A stretch of DNA of 43,957 nt from JADJLQ01 sp964396995 (lineage in GTDB: Bacteria; Bacteroidota; Bacteroidia; Chitinophagales; Saprospiraceae): contig CAYNIG010000007.1 of assembly GCA_964396995.1 (NCBI GenBank), forward strand, positions 1 to 43,957, read 5' to 3'. Every line of letters starts with the position of its first letter. The stretch's first letter is position 1. This document shows, piece by piece, positions 16,061 through 25,039 of the stretch. The notes below the pieces were generated by a model. The model saw only the letters and a program-made list of their open reading frames with translations. It had not been told where the DNA came from and ran no database searches. Position numbers and translations under genes: made by a program.

Positions 16061-17119
16061 TTATATCATCGATAGTTTATCTCGACTATATTTCAAACAT
16101 TCTACTATATTTTGATTTTCTCGCTCAAGCTTTTGATCATTTTGCAGGTTTGAAATCATAGGCAATCCATTCGTTTTCTTTTGTTTTACCATCATCATCA
16201 TATTACTCAGATCTGTTGCAGGCACATCGTGAAAGGTAATCCAATAATCTTTGGTAAAAACAGGTATTTCCAATGGATCCCGGGTAATCATTTCCAGATT
16301 AAAGGTCACATTTGGATTGTGTTTTTTACAAATACTCACCATTCTGTTCAGATCGCAGACACCGGTGCCCATTGGCACTTCTGACAATAAAAATCCATTT
16401 ACATATTCATCTACAGCCATATCTTTTATATGTGTAGAGAATACATAAGGCGCGAGTTTTTCGGTCACCAGAAGTGGGTCTTCCAATATAGCAATATTAT
16501 TTCCAAAGTCGAGTGTGACTCCTATCCATTCGCTATCTAAGGCTTTTAACATAATGAGCATTTCGTCGGACCTGAGGTCTTTGTGATTTTCTACTCCCAA
16601 CCTGACTTTATGTTTTTTCAATATTGGTTCAGCCAATTGCAACGAAAACAAAGCTTGCTTTTTATAATCAAGAAAAGATTTTAAAGTTTTGAAAGTTTCA
16701 TACCGCCGGGGACCGAGTGTCACGGCTCTCAACGTGGTAGCGCCAGCTTCTTTGGCATTTAAAATCTGAGACTCAAACTTGGCTATATCCTCTAATGTCT
16801 TGGGTAAGCCAATAGAACCTTCCAGATATAGCCCAAGCTTTTCTCTTTTTGTTCTTACTTGTTTAGCAAAATCGAGGGACCAATCATTTACCATAGTCTG
16901 TATGCCACCTGCATTGACCAGTGCGGCATGATCCAATAAATCCATGGCTGATGTAAAGCCTGGAAATTGAAGGCTTTGTATTTTTGAGTTCCATCGAACA
17001 GCATAAGAGTGTACTACGATTCCCATTTTTTGATTTCCGAGCTTTAAAAAATGATGATTGGGCATAGAAAATGCCATACCAGTCAAAGTAGTGTTTTTGA
17101 TAAAATCTCTTCTAATCAT
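16061..17119 (-). CDS. Tat-targeted sugar phosphate isomerase/epimerase-like TIM-barrel protein
   Basis: 352 residues. The N-terminus MIRRDFIKNTTLTGMAFS carries a twin-arginine motif, so the protein is probably exported folded. The xylose isomerase-like (AP endonuclease 2) barrel has four likely metal ligands in order: Glu in RLGVENHKD, Asp in VTLDFGNN, His in FSTHIKDM and Glu in FNLEMITRD. Proteins of this group include epimerases, isomerases and the lyases or hydrolases of 3-keto-sugars. It lies between the heme dehydrogenase and the SDR in one operon. The exact reaction cannot be assigned. Confidence 0.82.
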   Translation of the reverse strand: MIRRDFIKNTTLTGMAFSMPNHHFLKLGNQKMGIVVHSYAVRWNSKIQSLQFPGFTSAMDLLDHAALVNAGGIQTMVNDWSLDFAKQVRTKREKLGLYLEGSIGLPKTLEDIAKFESQILNAKEAGATTLRAVTLGPRRYETFKTLKSFLDYKKQALFSLQLAEPILKKHKVRLGVENHKDLRSDEMLIMLKALDSEWIGVTLDFGNNIAILEDPLLVTEKLAPYVFSTHIKDMAVDEYVNGFLLSEVPMGTGVCDLNRMVSICKKHNPNVTFNLEMITRDPLEIPVFTKDYWITFHDVPATDLSNMMMMVKQKKTNGLPMISNLQNDQKLERENQNIVECLKYSRDKLSMI

Positions 17120-17151
17120 TTTATTAGGTTCTTCTATTAAAGTTATTGGAA

Positions 17152-19713
17152 TTATTTGAGTTTTGAGGTCGTATCACTGGTAGCTTCAATGTAATCATTG
17201 ATCTCGGTTACCGTCCAGGGCTTTACCCTTCCTTGTGCTAAGATTCGCGTCATGCCTACCGTCCTTCGATCCATAGCACCTGCATCATTGCCCCATTCAT
17301 TTCTGATATAGGTGAGTATAGCTGTAATATCATCATCACCTAAAGTAGAATGCGATGGCATTACCGGTAATATTTCAGGAACATTGTATTTCTTATTATT
17401 GATTTCTATTTCTCCTTCTATCCCATGTAAGACTATAAGCGAAAGTCTTTTCTTATCTCCTGTCACCCATTCAGAATTGACCAGGGTAGGAGCCATACGT
17501 TGAACACCTTTACCGTCAGCGCCATGGCATCCGGCGCAATAGCTCAGATAATATTGTCGTCCGGTAGCCCACGATTTTTTCTCGGCTGCGGTGAGTTCGT
17601 TTTTATTCTTCGATTTTGATTTTACTATTTTATGGCCTGGCCATTCCATTATCTTTTCAAGCTTTTCTCTGATTTTTGTATCCGGTTTGGATCGAAGCAT
17701 TAAAGTTTTGCCACTTGCATTTGAAGCCACGGTAAAACCTGAGATTAAAGCAGTCGTAAACCACTCAGCCGAGTCTATTAACTGGTGATTCAAGATTTTT
17801 TCTATCTCTTTCGGATTGCCTCTGTTGAATATCACCCCTGCAAGTGATTCAATAAATATGACTTTATTCGGATCATAGGTGAGCCCATTCACCGAATTCA
17901 TTAAGCCAATTAGCAATTCGGCTTCTTTATCAGTAAGACTTGAAATTAATGCATCTCTGATCAGTGGAATCTGCACATATTGCTCCAATATATTTTTAGC
18001 TATCGGTATTTTTTGATTCTCATCAAGTGCATATAAAGACAATGCTGTTTGCAGTGCTCTTACACTATTTAAAGATTTGCTTTTATTTAAAATATTTTTT
18101 GAGACTATTATTTTGGTCTGATCATTATTTTCACAAGCCTTTTCTAATAGTCGCAAGGCATTGGAAAAAATGATATCATTTTCATCATTCAATAATGGTA
18201 CCAGCAAAGCAGTATCCAACGCATTCAATCCCTCTAAAGTCCACATCGCATGTAGTCTGCCAAGCACCGATTTCGTGGAAAGGATATATTCTTTCAGGGG
18301 CGAAATGGCAGCAGGGTCATTTTTTTCAACCAAAAGTCGCTGCGCAATATCCCTTTTCCAGCCACTGGAATCTGAAAGTGAATTAATTAGCCGGATTGAT
18401 TCGGCATTGGCTAATTTATGATTTTGATTTGGGTTTCTTTTTATTATGGATCCTTTGGGCACTATTTTCCAGATTCTTCCATAGTGAACTGGTAAAACTA
18501 AATTACGTTCAATCGTTTTCGCCCTCAAATAGGGAGTGACATAGGCACCATGTTGGATTAGCCCCCGATACATATCGGTGATGTACAATGCACCATCGGG
18601 TCCGGAATGTAAATGAACTGGTCTGAATCGCTCATCAGTGGATGCCAGGAATTCCTTACCGGGATGTGGATCATAAGCAGAAAATAGTATACCGTTTTCC
18701 TCTATTTTATTTCTTTTCACCAGGTTACCCGATGGTTCACACACAAATGCATTACCATAATAATCTGATGGAAATAATTTTTCTCTGTATATAAAAGGAG
18801 AACAGGCAGCTGTAAATTCGATTATCATACTGTCTTTGGTCAATGTTCCGGGAACATATCCTCTATTTACTGCGGGAGTAGGACGGATAGGATAAACCCT
18901 TCTGTCAATGGTAAGCCCATGATCTATTCCGGTGGTAGGTTTGTAGTTTTTATTCCTTAAAAAATAATTTGGTGGTACCAGATCTCCATGTAATTGGGAC
19001 CAATTGTAATTGTATATCAATCTTCCATTGTCATCATGGTTTATGCCCCATTGCCCTCGGAATTCTGTAGAATCTTTGATCCAAAAAGCATTTGCTCTTT
19101 TATATCTGAAAGTGGATTTTGCATTATAATACCAATTGTCTAAACCTCTCCAAAGTCCATTGTCCGAATGTTCAGGCATACCGTTTTTAGCATAGAGTGA
19201 ATCAAGCAATTCCCGGGTATCTGCTCGGGAATCATGATTGGTATCCCTGGTAATCCATAGAGCTTTATTCTCACATACCAATGCACCTTCTGAGGTCACC
19301 GCCAGCGCCCTGGGCATAATCAAACTATCTAAATAAATTATTTTTTTATCCATCCTACCATCTCCTGTGGTATCTTCAAGAACCGAAATCCGCCCGATTT
19401 TCTGATCTTCACCACCCCGTTCAATATCGTTCATAAATCCCCGCATTTCTACTACCCATAATCGATTGTATTCATCAAACAGGCTGATTACAGGGTCTTC
19501 GATAAGTGGCTCTGATGCGACCAATTGTATTTGGAATCCATCTTCAACATGAAATGATTTTAACGCTTCCTCGGCCGATAGGGGAGGAGATGGATTCGTT
19601 GGGTCTGACGCAGACTTACAGGAAAGAATGGAAATTAAAATCAACCAATAAAAATGATTGACTTTTGGTATAAGCTGCCAGAGGCAAAATAAGCGCCCGA
19701 TGTGTTTTTGCAT
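17152..19713 (-). CDS. large membrane-bound dehydrogenase-type lipoprotein with HEAT-like region and cytochrome c domain
   Basis: 853 residues. A hydrophobic signal ends in ISILSC near residue 32, giving a probable lipoprotein. The N-terminal half (about 50-410) is a beta-propeller of the PVC/Pirellula-type dehydrogenase family, with FHVEDGFQIQLVASEPLIEDP, NRLWVVEMRGF, an acidic DTTGDGRMD loop and HSGPDGALYITDMYRG. A helical HEAT-like section (about 420-690) follows. The C-terminus carries one heme-binding CAGCH near residue 725 with methionine candidates in VMPSHS. Such proteins are thought to pass electrons from periplasmic sugar oxidation to the respiratory chain. It is second in an operon between the Gfo/Idh/MocA and TIM-barrel genes. 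Confidence 0.8.
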   Translation of the reverse strand: MQKHIGRLFCLWQLIPKVNHFYWLILISILSCKSASDPTNPSPPLSAEEALKSFHVEDGFQIQLVASEPLIEDPVISLFDEYNRLWVVEMRGFMNDIERGGEDQKIGRISVLEDTTGDGRMDKKIIYLDSLIMPRALAVTSEGALVCENKALWITRDTNHDSRADTRELLDSLYAKNGMPEHSDNGLWRGLDNWYYNAKSTFRYKRANAFWIKDSTEFRGQWGINHDDNGRLIYNYNWSQLHGDLVPPNYFLRNKNYKPTTGIDHGLTIDRRVYPIRPTPAVNRGYVPGTLTKDSMIIEFTAACSPFIYREKLFPSDYYGNAFVCEPSGNLVKRNKIEENGILFSAYDPHPGKEFLASTDERFRPVHLHSGPDGALYITDMYRGLIQHGAYVTPYLRAKTIERNLVLPVHYGRIWKIVPKGSIIKRNPNQNHKLANAESIRLINSLSDSSGWKRDIAQRLLVEKNDPAAISPLKEYILSTKSVLGRLHAMWTLEGLNALDTALLVPLLNDENDIIFSNALRLLEKACENNDQTKIIVSKNILNKSKSLNSVRALQTALSLYALDENQKIPIAKNILEQYVQIPLIRDALISSLTDKEAELLIGLMNSVNGLTYDPNKVIFIESLAGVIFNRGNPKEIEKILNHQLIDSAEWFTTALISGFTVASNASGKTLMLRSKPDTKIREKLEKIMEWPGHKIVKSKSKNKNELTAAEKKSWATGRQYYLSYCAGCHGADGKGVQRMAPTLVNSEWVTGDKKRLSLIVLHGIEGEIEINNKKYNVPEILPVMPSHSTLGDDDITAILTYIRNEWGNDAGAMDRRTVGMTRILAQGRVKPWTVTEINDYIEATSDTTSKLK

Positions 19714-19733
19714 TTATTTCCTCAGCGAAATAT

Positions 19734-21101
19734 TTAAACTTTTAATGGATTCGGATGAATCCATGGGCTGCGATAGGCGCGGGTCAATAATTTGGTAGCT
19801 CCTGCATCTCCGGCGACTATTCTTTTCTTTGGATCGTATTTTAAAGGTCTGCCTAATTCCATAGACATATTGGCAAGTATACAACATGCTGTGGATATAT
19901 GACCTTCTTCTATATCTGCTACCGGGCGGCTATTTTTTTCAATAGCATCAAGAAAATCAAGCATATGTAATCGGGTTGCAGGAGCGGCATTCAATTCTAT
20001 ACGAGGCTCAGTATTATCTTCCGGGTATTTTTCTTTTTCATACAACACATCAAAATGCATTTTTTCACCTTTAGGATCTAAAGGTATAAAATCAGCCTGC
20101 ATGGTACTGCCCCAAAGCGTACCCTTATCGCCATATAAAGTAAAAGACCAGGGATAGTTTGAATTATTGGGTGTACCCCAGCTACGATGTGTCCATACAC
20201 AATTTAATTCAGGATATTCAAATACTGCTGATTGGGTATCGGAGATATTTGATTTTCCATCTTTTTGTACATATATGCCACCCTGAGATGATATCCTGGT
20301 TGGCCAACCAAGTTTAAGCATCCATCTTACGGTATCAAACATATGCACACACATATCACCGGTAATGCCATTTCCATATTCTTTAAAAGTTCGCCACCAC
20401 CTTAGATGGGGGAGTCCATCGTAAGGCCTGAGTGGGGCTGGTCCAGTCCACATTTCATAATCGAAAAATTCAGGTACTTTTTCCACTGGTGGATTACCAT
20501 TGTTGCGCATGGGAAAATAACAGCACATTTCCACGTGTGAAATTTTACCAAGCATACCCGAATCCACAATTTTCTTCTTAGCCTCTATCAGGTGAGGAGT
20601 GCTTTTTCGCTGAGTACCTACTTGCACTACTTTATTGTATTTTCTGGCGGCGGCTACCATAGCTTCACCTTCTGTTACATCTACACTGATTGGTTTTTGC
20701 ACATATACATGAGCACCGGCTTTTACACAATCTATCATTTGCAATGCATGCCAATGGTCAGGTGTACCTATGATGGCTATATCTATTTTATTTTCAGCCA
20801 ATAGTTTTCTGTAGTCACCATATAGCTTTGGTTTAGACATAGGAGCTCGTTCGCCTACCATTTTTGCAGCCTCTTGAAGCATATTTTTATCCACATCGCA
20901 AAGCGCTACTACTTCTACCGGTGCTACCTGCATCAGTCTGAATAAATCACTTTTGCCATACCAGCCTGTACCAATTAATGCCACTCTGTACGGATTGGCA
21001 GGATTGATCAGGTCAAGACCTCTCATTCCCAGGGTGGACATAGCCAATGTCGCTGCTGAGCTTTTTACAAATTCTCTTCTATTGATATTATAAGAATACA
21101 T
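19734..21101 (-). CDS. Tat-targeted Gfo/Idh/MocA-family oxidoreductase
   Basis: 455 residues. INRREFVKSSAATLAMS is a twin-arginine signal. The Rossmann start is YRVALIGTGWYGKSD, followed by ALCDVDK, GTPDHWHA and VYVQKPIS. This last motif is EKP in most members; here glutamate is glutamine but the catalytic lysine is kept. A later HMFDTVRWM segment matches the substrate-binding helix. Exported members of this family use tightly bound NAD(P) and oxidise or epimerise sugars and glycosides. It is the first gene of the minus-strand operon and is divergent from an SDR gene 96 bases away. Confidence 0.88.
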   Translation of the reverse strand: MYSYNINRREFVKSSAATLAMSTLGMRGLDLINPANPYRVALIGTGWYGKSDLFRLMQVAPVEVVALCDVDKNMLQEAAKMVGERAPMSKPKLYGDYRKLLAENKIDIAIIGTPDHWHALQMIDCVKAGAHVYVQKPISVDVTEGEAMVAAARKYNKVVQVGTQRKSTPHLIEAKKKIVDSGMLGKISHVEMCCYFPMRNNGNPPVEKVPEFFDYEMWTGPAPLRPYDGLPHLRWWRTFKEYGNGITGDMCVHMFDTVRWMLKLGWPTRISSQGGIYVQKDGKSNISDTQSAVFEYPELNCVWTHRSWGTPNNSNYPWSFTLYGDKGTLWGSTMQADFIPLDPKGEKMHFDVLYEKEKYPEDNTEPRIELNAAPATRLHMLDFLDAIEKNSRPVADIEEGHISTACCILANMSMELGRPLKYDPKKRIVAGDAGATKLLTRAYRSPWIHPNPLKV

Positions 21102-21197
21102 GGATTAAAGTTTTTAAATATTCGATTCGAAAGTTAATCAAACAATTGAAAGTATCATTTATTTTGTTAATTTAACGAGCTAATTTTATTTTTAACT

Positions 21198-21950
21198 ATG
21201 TCGGATTTTATTGGTCAGGTGGCAGTAGTCACTGGTGCAGCGGATGGATTGGGAAAAGGAATTGCCAAAAAACTTGGATCTCTGGGCGCCAACCTGGTAA
21301 TCGTAGATAATAATCAATCCATGTTGAGTAAAGCGGTATCAGACTTTAAGAGCCTTGGATACAAGGTACTGGATATTAAAGCTGATGTGTCCGATGAAAA
21401 CGAGGTAAGACAGATAATGGATAAATCAATTGCCAGCTATGGGAAAATAGATATTATGGTTAATTGTGCAGGAATTATTGGTCCTACCAATACCAAAATA
21501 ATAAATTATAATGTGGATGATTTTGATAAAGTGTATGCCGTAAACCTGAGGGGCAGTTTTCTGATGACAAAATATACCATACAGGCCATGGAAAAATGCA
21601 ACTACGGAAGAATTTTATTGATAGCCTCGATTGCAGGTAAAGAAGGCAATCCGGGTATGGCAGGTTATTCATCAACCAAAGCAGGTGTAATTGGTTTAGT
21701 AAAAGGTATTGGAAAAGAATATGCCACCAGTGGAATTACCATAAATGGCCTGGCACCTGCTGTGATCAAAACGGCGATGAACGATAATACTGCCCCTGAG
21801 CAGTTGGCTTACATGCTGGCTAAAATACCTATGGGAAGACTCGGCACAGTTGAAGAAGTAGCTGAAATCACAGCCTGGATAGTATCGAAGGAGAATAGTT
21901 TTACTACAGGTTTTGTGTATGATTTATCGGGAGGGAGGGCGACCTATTAA
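21198..21950 (+). CDS. SDR-family oxidoreductase, 3-oxoacyl-ACP reductase/sugar dehydrogenase-like
   Basis: 250 residues. TGAADGLGKG is the cofactor loop, ADVSDENEV and NCAGIIGPTN follow, the catalytic serine is in LIASIAGKEGN, and YSSTKAG supplies Tyr and Lys. The C-terminus TGFVYDLSGGRATY is a standard SDR ending. Acidic residues after beta-2 (VDNN) favour NAD over NADP. It is divergent from the Gfo/Idh/MocA operon and may share a regulatory region with it. The substrate is probably a sugar or sugar acid, from context only. Confidence 0.87.
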   Translation: MSDFIGQVAVVTGAADGLGKGIAKKLGSLGANLVIVDNNQSMLSKAVSDFKSLGYKVLDIKADVSDENEVRQIMDKSIASYGKIDIMVNCAGIIGPTNTKIINYNVDDFDKVYAVNLRGSFLMTKYTIQAMEKCNYGRILLIASIAGKEGNPGMAGYSSTKAGVIGLVKGIGKEYATSGITINGLAPAVIKTAMNDNTAPEQLAYMLAKIPMGRLGTVEEVAEITAWIVSKENSFTTGFVYDLSGGRATY

Positions 21951-22026
21951 TGTACCCTGTACCATTTTACCATGTACGATGTACAATTGTTCTCTGTAAT
22001 CTTTCTATGATGTGGGAAGATTACAG
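21951..22026. repeat. TGTAC cluster and 10-base perfect inverted repeat
   Basis: Four TGTAC copies lie within 34 bases (starting at 21951, 21958, 21973 and 21980). They are followed by CTGTAATCTT (21994-22003) and its exact reverse complement AAGATTACAG (22017-22026) around a 13-base loop. The right arm contains the manA stop codon. The hairpin may end transcription from both sides, though no T-run is present. Confidence 0.45.
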
Positions 22027-23187
22027 TGATAAAAAATATTCTGCATTGCCTGAAACGGTATGGACATCCACTTTTTGATAAGCTGGAATGAAGATACTTT
22101 CTCCCTGATTGTATTCCTTTTCGTTTAATCTTAGTTTGCCAGATCGGATCAGAAGAATCGATGCAGTTTCAAATTGCAACTCCTTTACTACCTTTTGTTT
22201 TACACAGAAATGTTTGAGCATAAAATCATTTACAGGGGGAGTAAACGCAGCTTCGTCTTCCATTATATAAATTGCGGGAACCAAACATTGGCCCGCCTGG
22301 CTAAAATCGACATGTTTTTTTAATTCTATTTTATCTATATGCTTCTGTGTCAATCCACCCCGGAGTACATTATCACTGTTGGCCATAAGTTCTATATTTT
22401 GACCTTCGAGATAGGCATGCAATACTCCGGGTGCCTGATATCCTACCTGGCCCGGTTTTAGGTATTGCACATGTAATAATAGCATTACGATAAGGCCGAT
22501 GTCAATTTTATCATTTTCGGGAGGAAAAGTATCGATGGCTTTGGCCAACCAATGATAGATATGATTTTTATTTTGAGTATTTAAATTCCTCAAATTGGAT
22601 TGTAAACTTTTAATCGCAATAATGCCCTCACTTGGATTCAGATTGAATATTTTATTAAACAGGCTTTCCCAATCTTCATTATCCTCTAATTTCCATTCGG
22701 GCAATACTTTTTTAAATCTTGTTTTTATTTCTTCCATTGGGGCAAATCCCTGCAACATCCAAAAATCAGAAAGGGCAAATAAAATCTCCGGCTTGTGATT
22801 TTGATCTTTATAGTTTCGATCAGGTGCAGAAAGAGAAACCCCATTTTCATTTTCAATTTTATATCCAATCTCAGCAGCTTCTTTGGTAGGATGCAACTGA
22901 ATTGAAAGCATATCCTTTACATCCAGGATTTTTAATAAAAAGGGTAGATGAATTCCATAGGTATCGATTGACTCCTTACCTAAAGAAGCAGGATTCGCTT
23001 TAATCCATTCTGCAAGAGTAAAGGTAGAGCCTTCAATGACAGCAGATCCGAGAGGATGATCCCCATACCAGGCTTCCGCGATTTTCTCCTTTCTTTTTGT
23101 AGTACCCAAAAAATCCGAAATATAGGTTTCGCCGCCCCAGGCATAGTTCTGAAGTGCAGGAAAAATCTTGAAGGGTAATTGATCCAT
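22021..23187 (-). CDS. manA: mannose-6-phosphate isomerase, class I
   Basis: 388 residues. The type I phosphomannose isomerase features are present: PALQNYAWGG near the start, AEAWYGDHP, the zinc ligands in SIQLHPTKE (Gln and His) and HKPEILFAL (His, Glu), then GVLHAYLEGQNIELMANSDNVLRGGLT. The enzyme interconverts mannose 6-phosphate and fructose 6-phosphate. It starts 2 bases after the pgi stop codon, so the two isomerases form an operon that joins mannose and glucose entry to glycolysis or to nucleotide-sugar synthesis. Confidence 0.95.
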   Translation of the reverse strand: MDQLPFKIFPALQNYAWGGETYISDFLGTTKRKEKIAEAWYGDHPLGSAVIEGSTFTLAEWIKANPASLGKESIDTYGIHLPFLLKILDVKDMLSIQLHPTKEAAEIGYKIENENGVSLSAPDRNYKDQNHKPEILFALSDFWMLQGFAPMEEIKTRFKKVLPEWKLEDNEDWESLFNKIFNLNPSEGIIAIKSLQSNLRNLNTQNKNHIYHWLAKAIDTFPPENDKIDIGLIVMLLLHVQYLKPGQVGYQAPGVLHAYLEGQNIELMANSDNVLRGGLTQKHIDKIELKKHVDFSQAGQCLVPAIYIMEDEAAFTPPVNDFMLKHFCVKQKVVKELQFETASILLIRSGKLRLNEKEYNQGESIFIPAYQKVDVHTVSGNAEYFLSL

Positions 23188-23189
23188 AG

Positions 23190-24836
23190 CTATTTCAACA
23201 TTTTATATGCATTGATGAGTCCATTGGTGCTGCTGTCATGAGTATTGATAATAGAGTCGTCAATCAGTTCATTTAAAATAGAGGTAGCCAATACTTTTCC
23301 CAATTCTACCCCAAACTGATCAAAAGAAAATATATTCCATATTACACCTTGGGTAAATATCTTATGCTCATACATGGAAATCAAAGCTCCCAGGTTAAAT
23401 GGGGTAAGTTTTTTAATCAAAATTGAATTTGTAGGCCTGTTACCCTCAAATACCTTGAAGGGTGCTGTTTTTTGAATTTGTTCCTCACTGTGGCCAGCTT
23501 TTTTCATTTCAGACTCTACTTCATCCAATGGTTTTCCATTTAATAATGCTTCAGTCTGAGCAAAAAAATTGGCCATTAATTTTTCATGGTGATCGGACAA
23601 TGGATTTTGAGATTGAGCTATTCCTATGAAATCACAAGGAATGAGTTTGGTGCCCTGATGAATTAATTGATAAAAGGCGTGCTGACCGTTTGTACCCGGT
23701 TCTCCCCATAGGATGGGCCCGGTCTGGTAGTTTACTTTATGCCCGTTGCGATCATTTTGTTTTCCATTGCTTTCCATATTTCCTTGTTGAAAATAGGCAG
23801 GGAATCGATGCAGGTATTGATCGTAAGGAAGAATAGCTTCTGTCTCTGCATTGAAAAAATTAGTATACCATATACCAATCAATGCAAGTATTACAGGAAT
23901 GTTTTTTTCAAAAGGACTGTCACGGAAGTGTATATCCATTGCATGAAGGCCATCGAGTAATTCTTCGAATCGATCAAAGCCTACTGTGCAGGCAATCGAT
24001 AACCCAATAGAAGAACTAAGAGAATATCTACCACCTACCCAATCCCAAAATGGAAACATGTTAGCTTTGTCTATGCCAAATTTGATTACTTCTTTTTCAT
24101 TGGTAGAAACGGCTACAAAATGTTTGGCTATGTATTCTTCCCCTGCATTTTCTACAAACCAGGATCTGGCACTCTGTGCATTGGTCATAGTCTCTTGAGT
24201 GGTAAATGTTTTAGAGGCAATAATAAATAGAGTAGTTTGAGGTTTTACTTTTTTTAATACCTGAAAAATATGGCTCCCGTCTACATTAGAAACAAAGTGG
24301 GGTGTGATGCCTTGGTCCCAATAGGGTTTTAAAGCTTCGGTAACCATCACCGGTCCCAAGTCAGAACCGCCAATACCGAGGTTAACTATATCCGTGATGG
24401 TGTGACCTTGGTAACCTGTCCATTCACCGTTTTGCAGCCTTGAGGTAAATTTTTTCATTTGATCCAAAACAGCATTTACATCGGGCATTACATCTTTTCC
24501 ATTTACCAAAATGGGTGCATTTGATCGGTTTCGCAAAGCTATGTGCAATACAGACCTGTTTTCGGTTTGATTTATTTTTTCTCCGGAAAACATGGATTTT
24601 ATGGCCTCATCTAATTTGCATTCTTTGGCAAGTGATAAAAGATGATTTATAGTGGAGGATACCATTCGGTTCTTTGAGTAATCAACAAGAAAATCATTCC
24701 ATCGGATATGAAATTGATCAAATCGAGCTGTATCCGCAGTAAACATTGATTTCATATGCTGATCAGCTATAGTATTGTATTCATTCTGCAGTTTTTTCCA
24801 GGAGGAGGTGGTTGTCGGATTGATGGTATTTAACAT
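23190..24836 (-). CDS. pgi: glucose-6-phosphate isomerase
   Basis: 548 residues from the ATG at 24836, close to the 549 typical of the family. The longer frame to 24884 would start upstream of the -7 element and is rejected. Motifs: NLGIGGSDLGP, FVSNVDGSHI, ASKTFTTQETM, FPFWDWVGGRYSLSSSIGL (signature 1), QGNMESNGK with the catalytic glutamate, and a C-terminal GVELGK signature. It interconverts glucose 6-phosphate and fructose 6-phosphate. First gene of a pgi-manA operon. Confidence 0.97.
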   Translation of the reverse strand: MLNTINPTTTSSWKKLQNEYNTIADQHMKSMFTADTARFDQFHIRWNDFLVDYSKNRMVSSTINHLLSLAKECKLDEAIKSMFSGEKINQTENRSVLHIALRNRSNAPILVNGKDVMPDVNAVLDQMKKFTSRLQNGEWTGYQGHTITDIVNLGIGGSDLGPVMVTEALKPYWDQGITPHFVSNVDGSHIFQVLKKVKPQTTLFIIASKTFTTQETMTNAQSARSWFVENAGEEYIAKHFVAVSTNEKEVIKFGIDKANMFPFWDWVGGRYSLSSSIGLSIACTVGFDRFEELLDGLHAMDIHFRDSPFEKNIPVILALIGIWYTNFFNAETEAILPYDQYLHRFPAYFQQGNMESNGKQNDRNGHKVNYQTGPILWGEPGTNGQHAFYQLIHQGTKLIPCDFIGIAQSQNPLSDHHEKLMANFFAQTEALLNGKPLDEVESEMKKAGHSEEQIQKTAPFKVFEGNRPTNSILIKKLTPFNLGALISMYEHKIFTQGVIWNIFSFDQFGVELGKVLATSILNELIDDSIINTHDSSTNGLINAYKMLK

Positions 24837-24845
24837 AATTAGCTG

Positions 24846-24853
24846 CAAATGTA
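24846..24853 (-). promoter_or_regulatory. TAnnTTTG -7 element of pgi-manA
   Basis: Minus-strand TACATTTG ends only 9 bases before the pgi ATG, which predicts an mRNA with a leader of a few bases at most. There is no clear -33 box. Confidence 0.5.
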
Positions 24854-25039
24854 CATTGCTCAGGGTTTTCGGGTGGTTACTCAATCCATAATTTTATATA
24901 TTCTCTGTGCTATTGATCAATCCGAACAAAATGCAGCTCTGCATCAGGTGATTGTACAAAAGGAAGATGGTGTTCATCTTGTACCTATTTCAAGGTATAA
25001 TTAAGGACATGAATTTTATTTAGCTTTACTTAAAATCTT

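Noticed and set aside
24837..24884. Longer pgi start
   Set aside because: It spans the predicted promoter element and exceeds the family length; the ATG at 24836 gives 548 residues.
24951..24994. Hairpin-like GTAC/AAGATG...CATCTTGTAC sequence before the PQQ dehydrogenase
   Set aside because: The pairing needs a 6-base bulge and it lacks a T-run or known riboswitch features.
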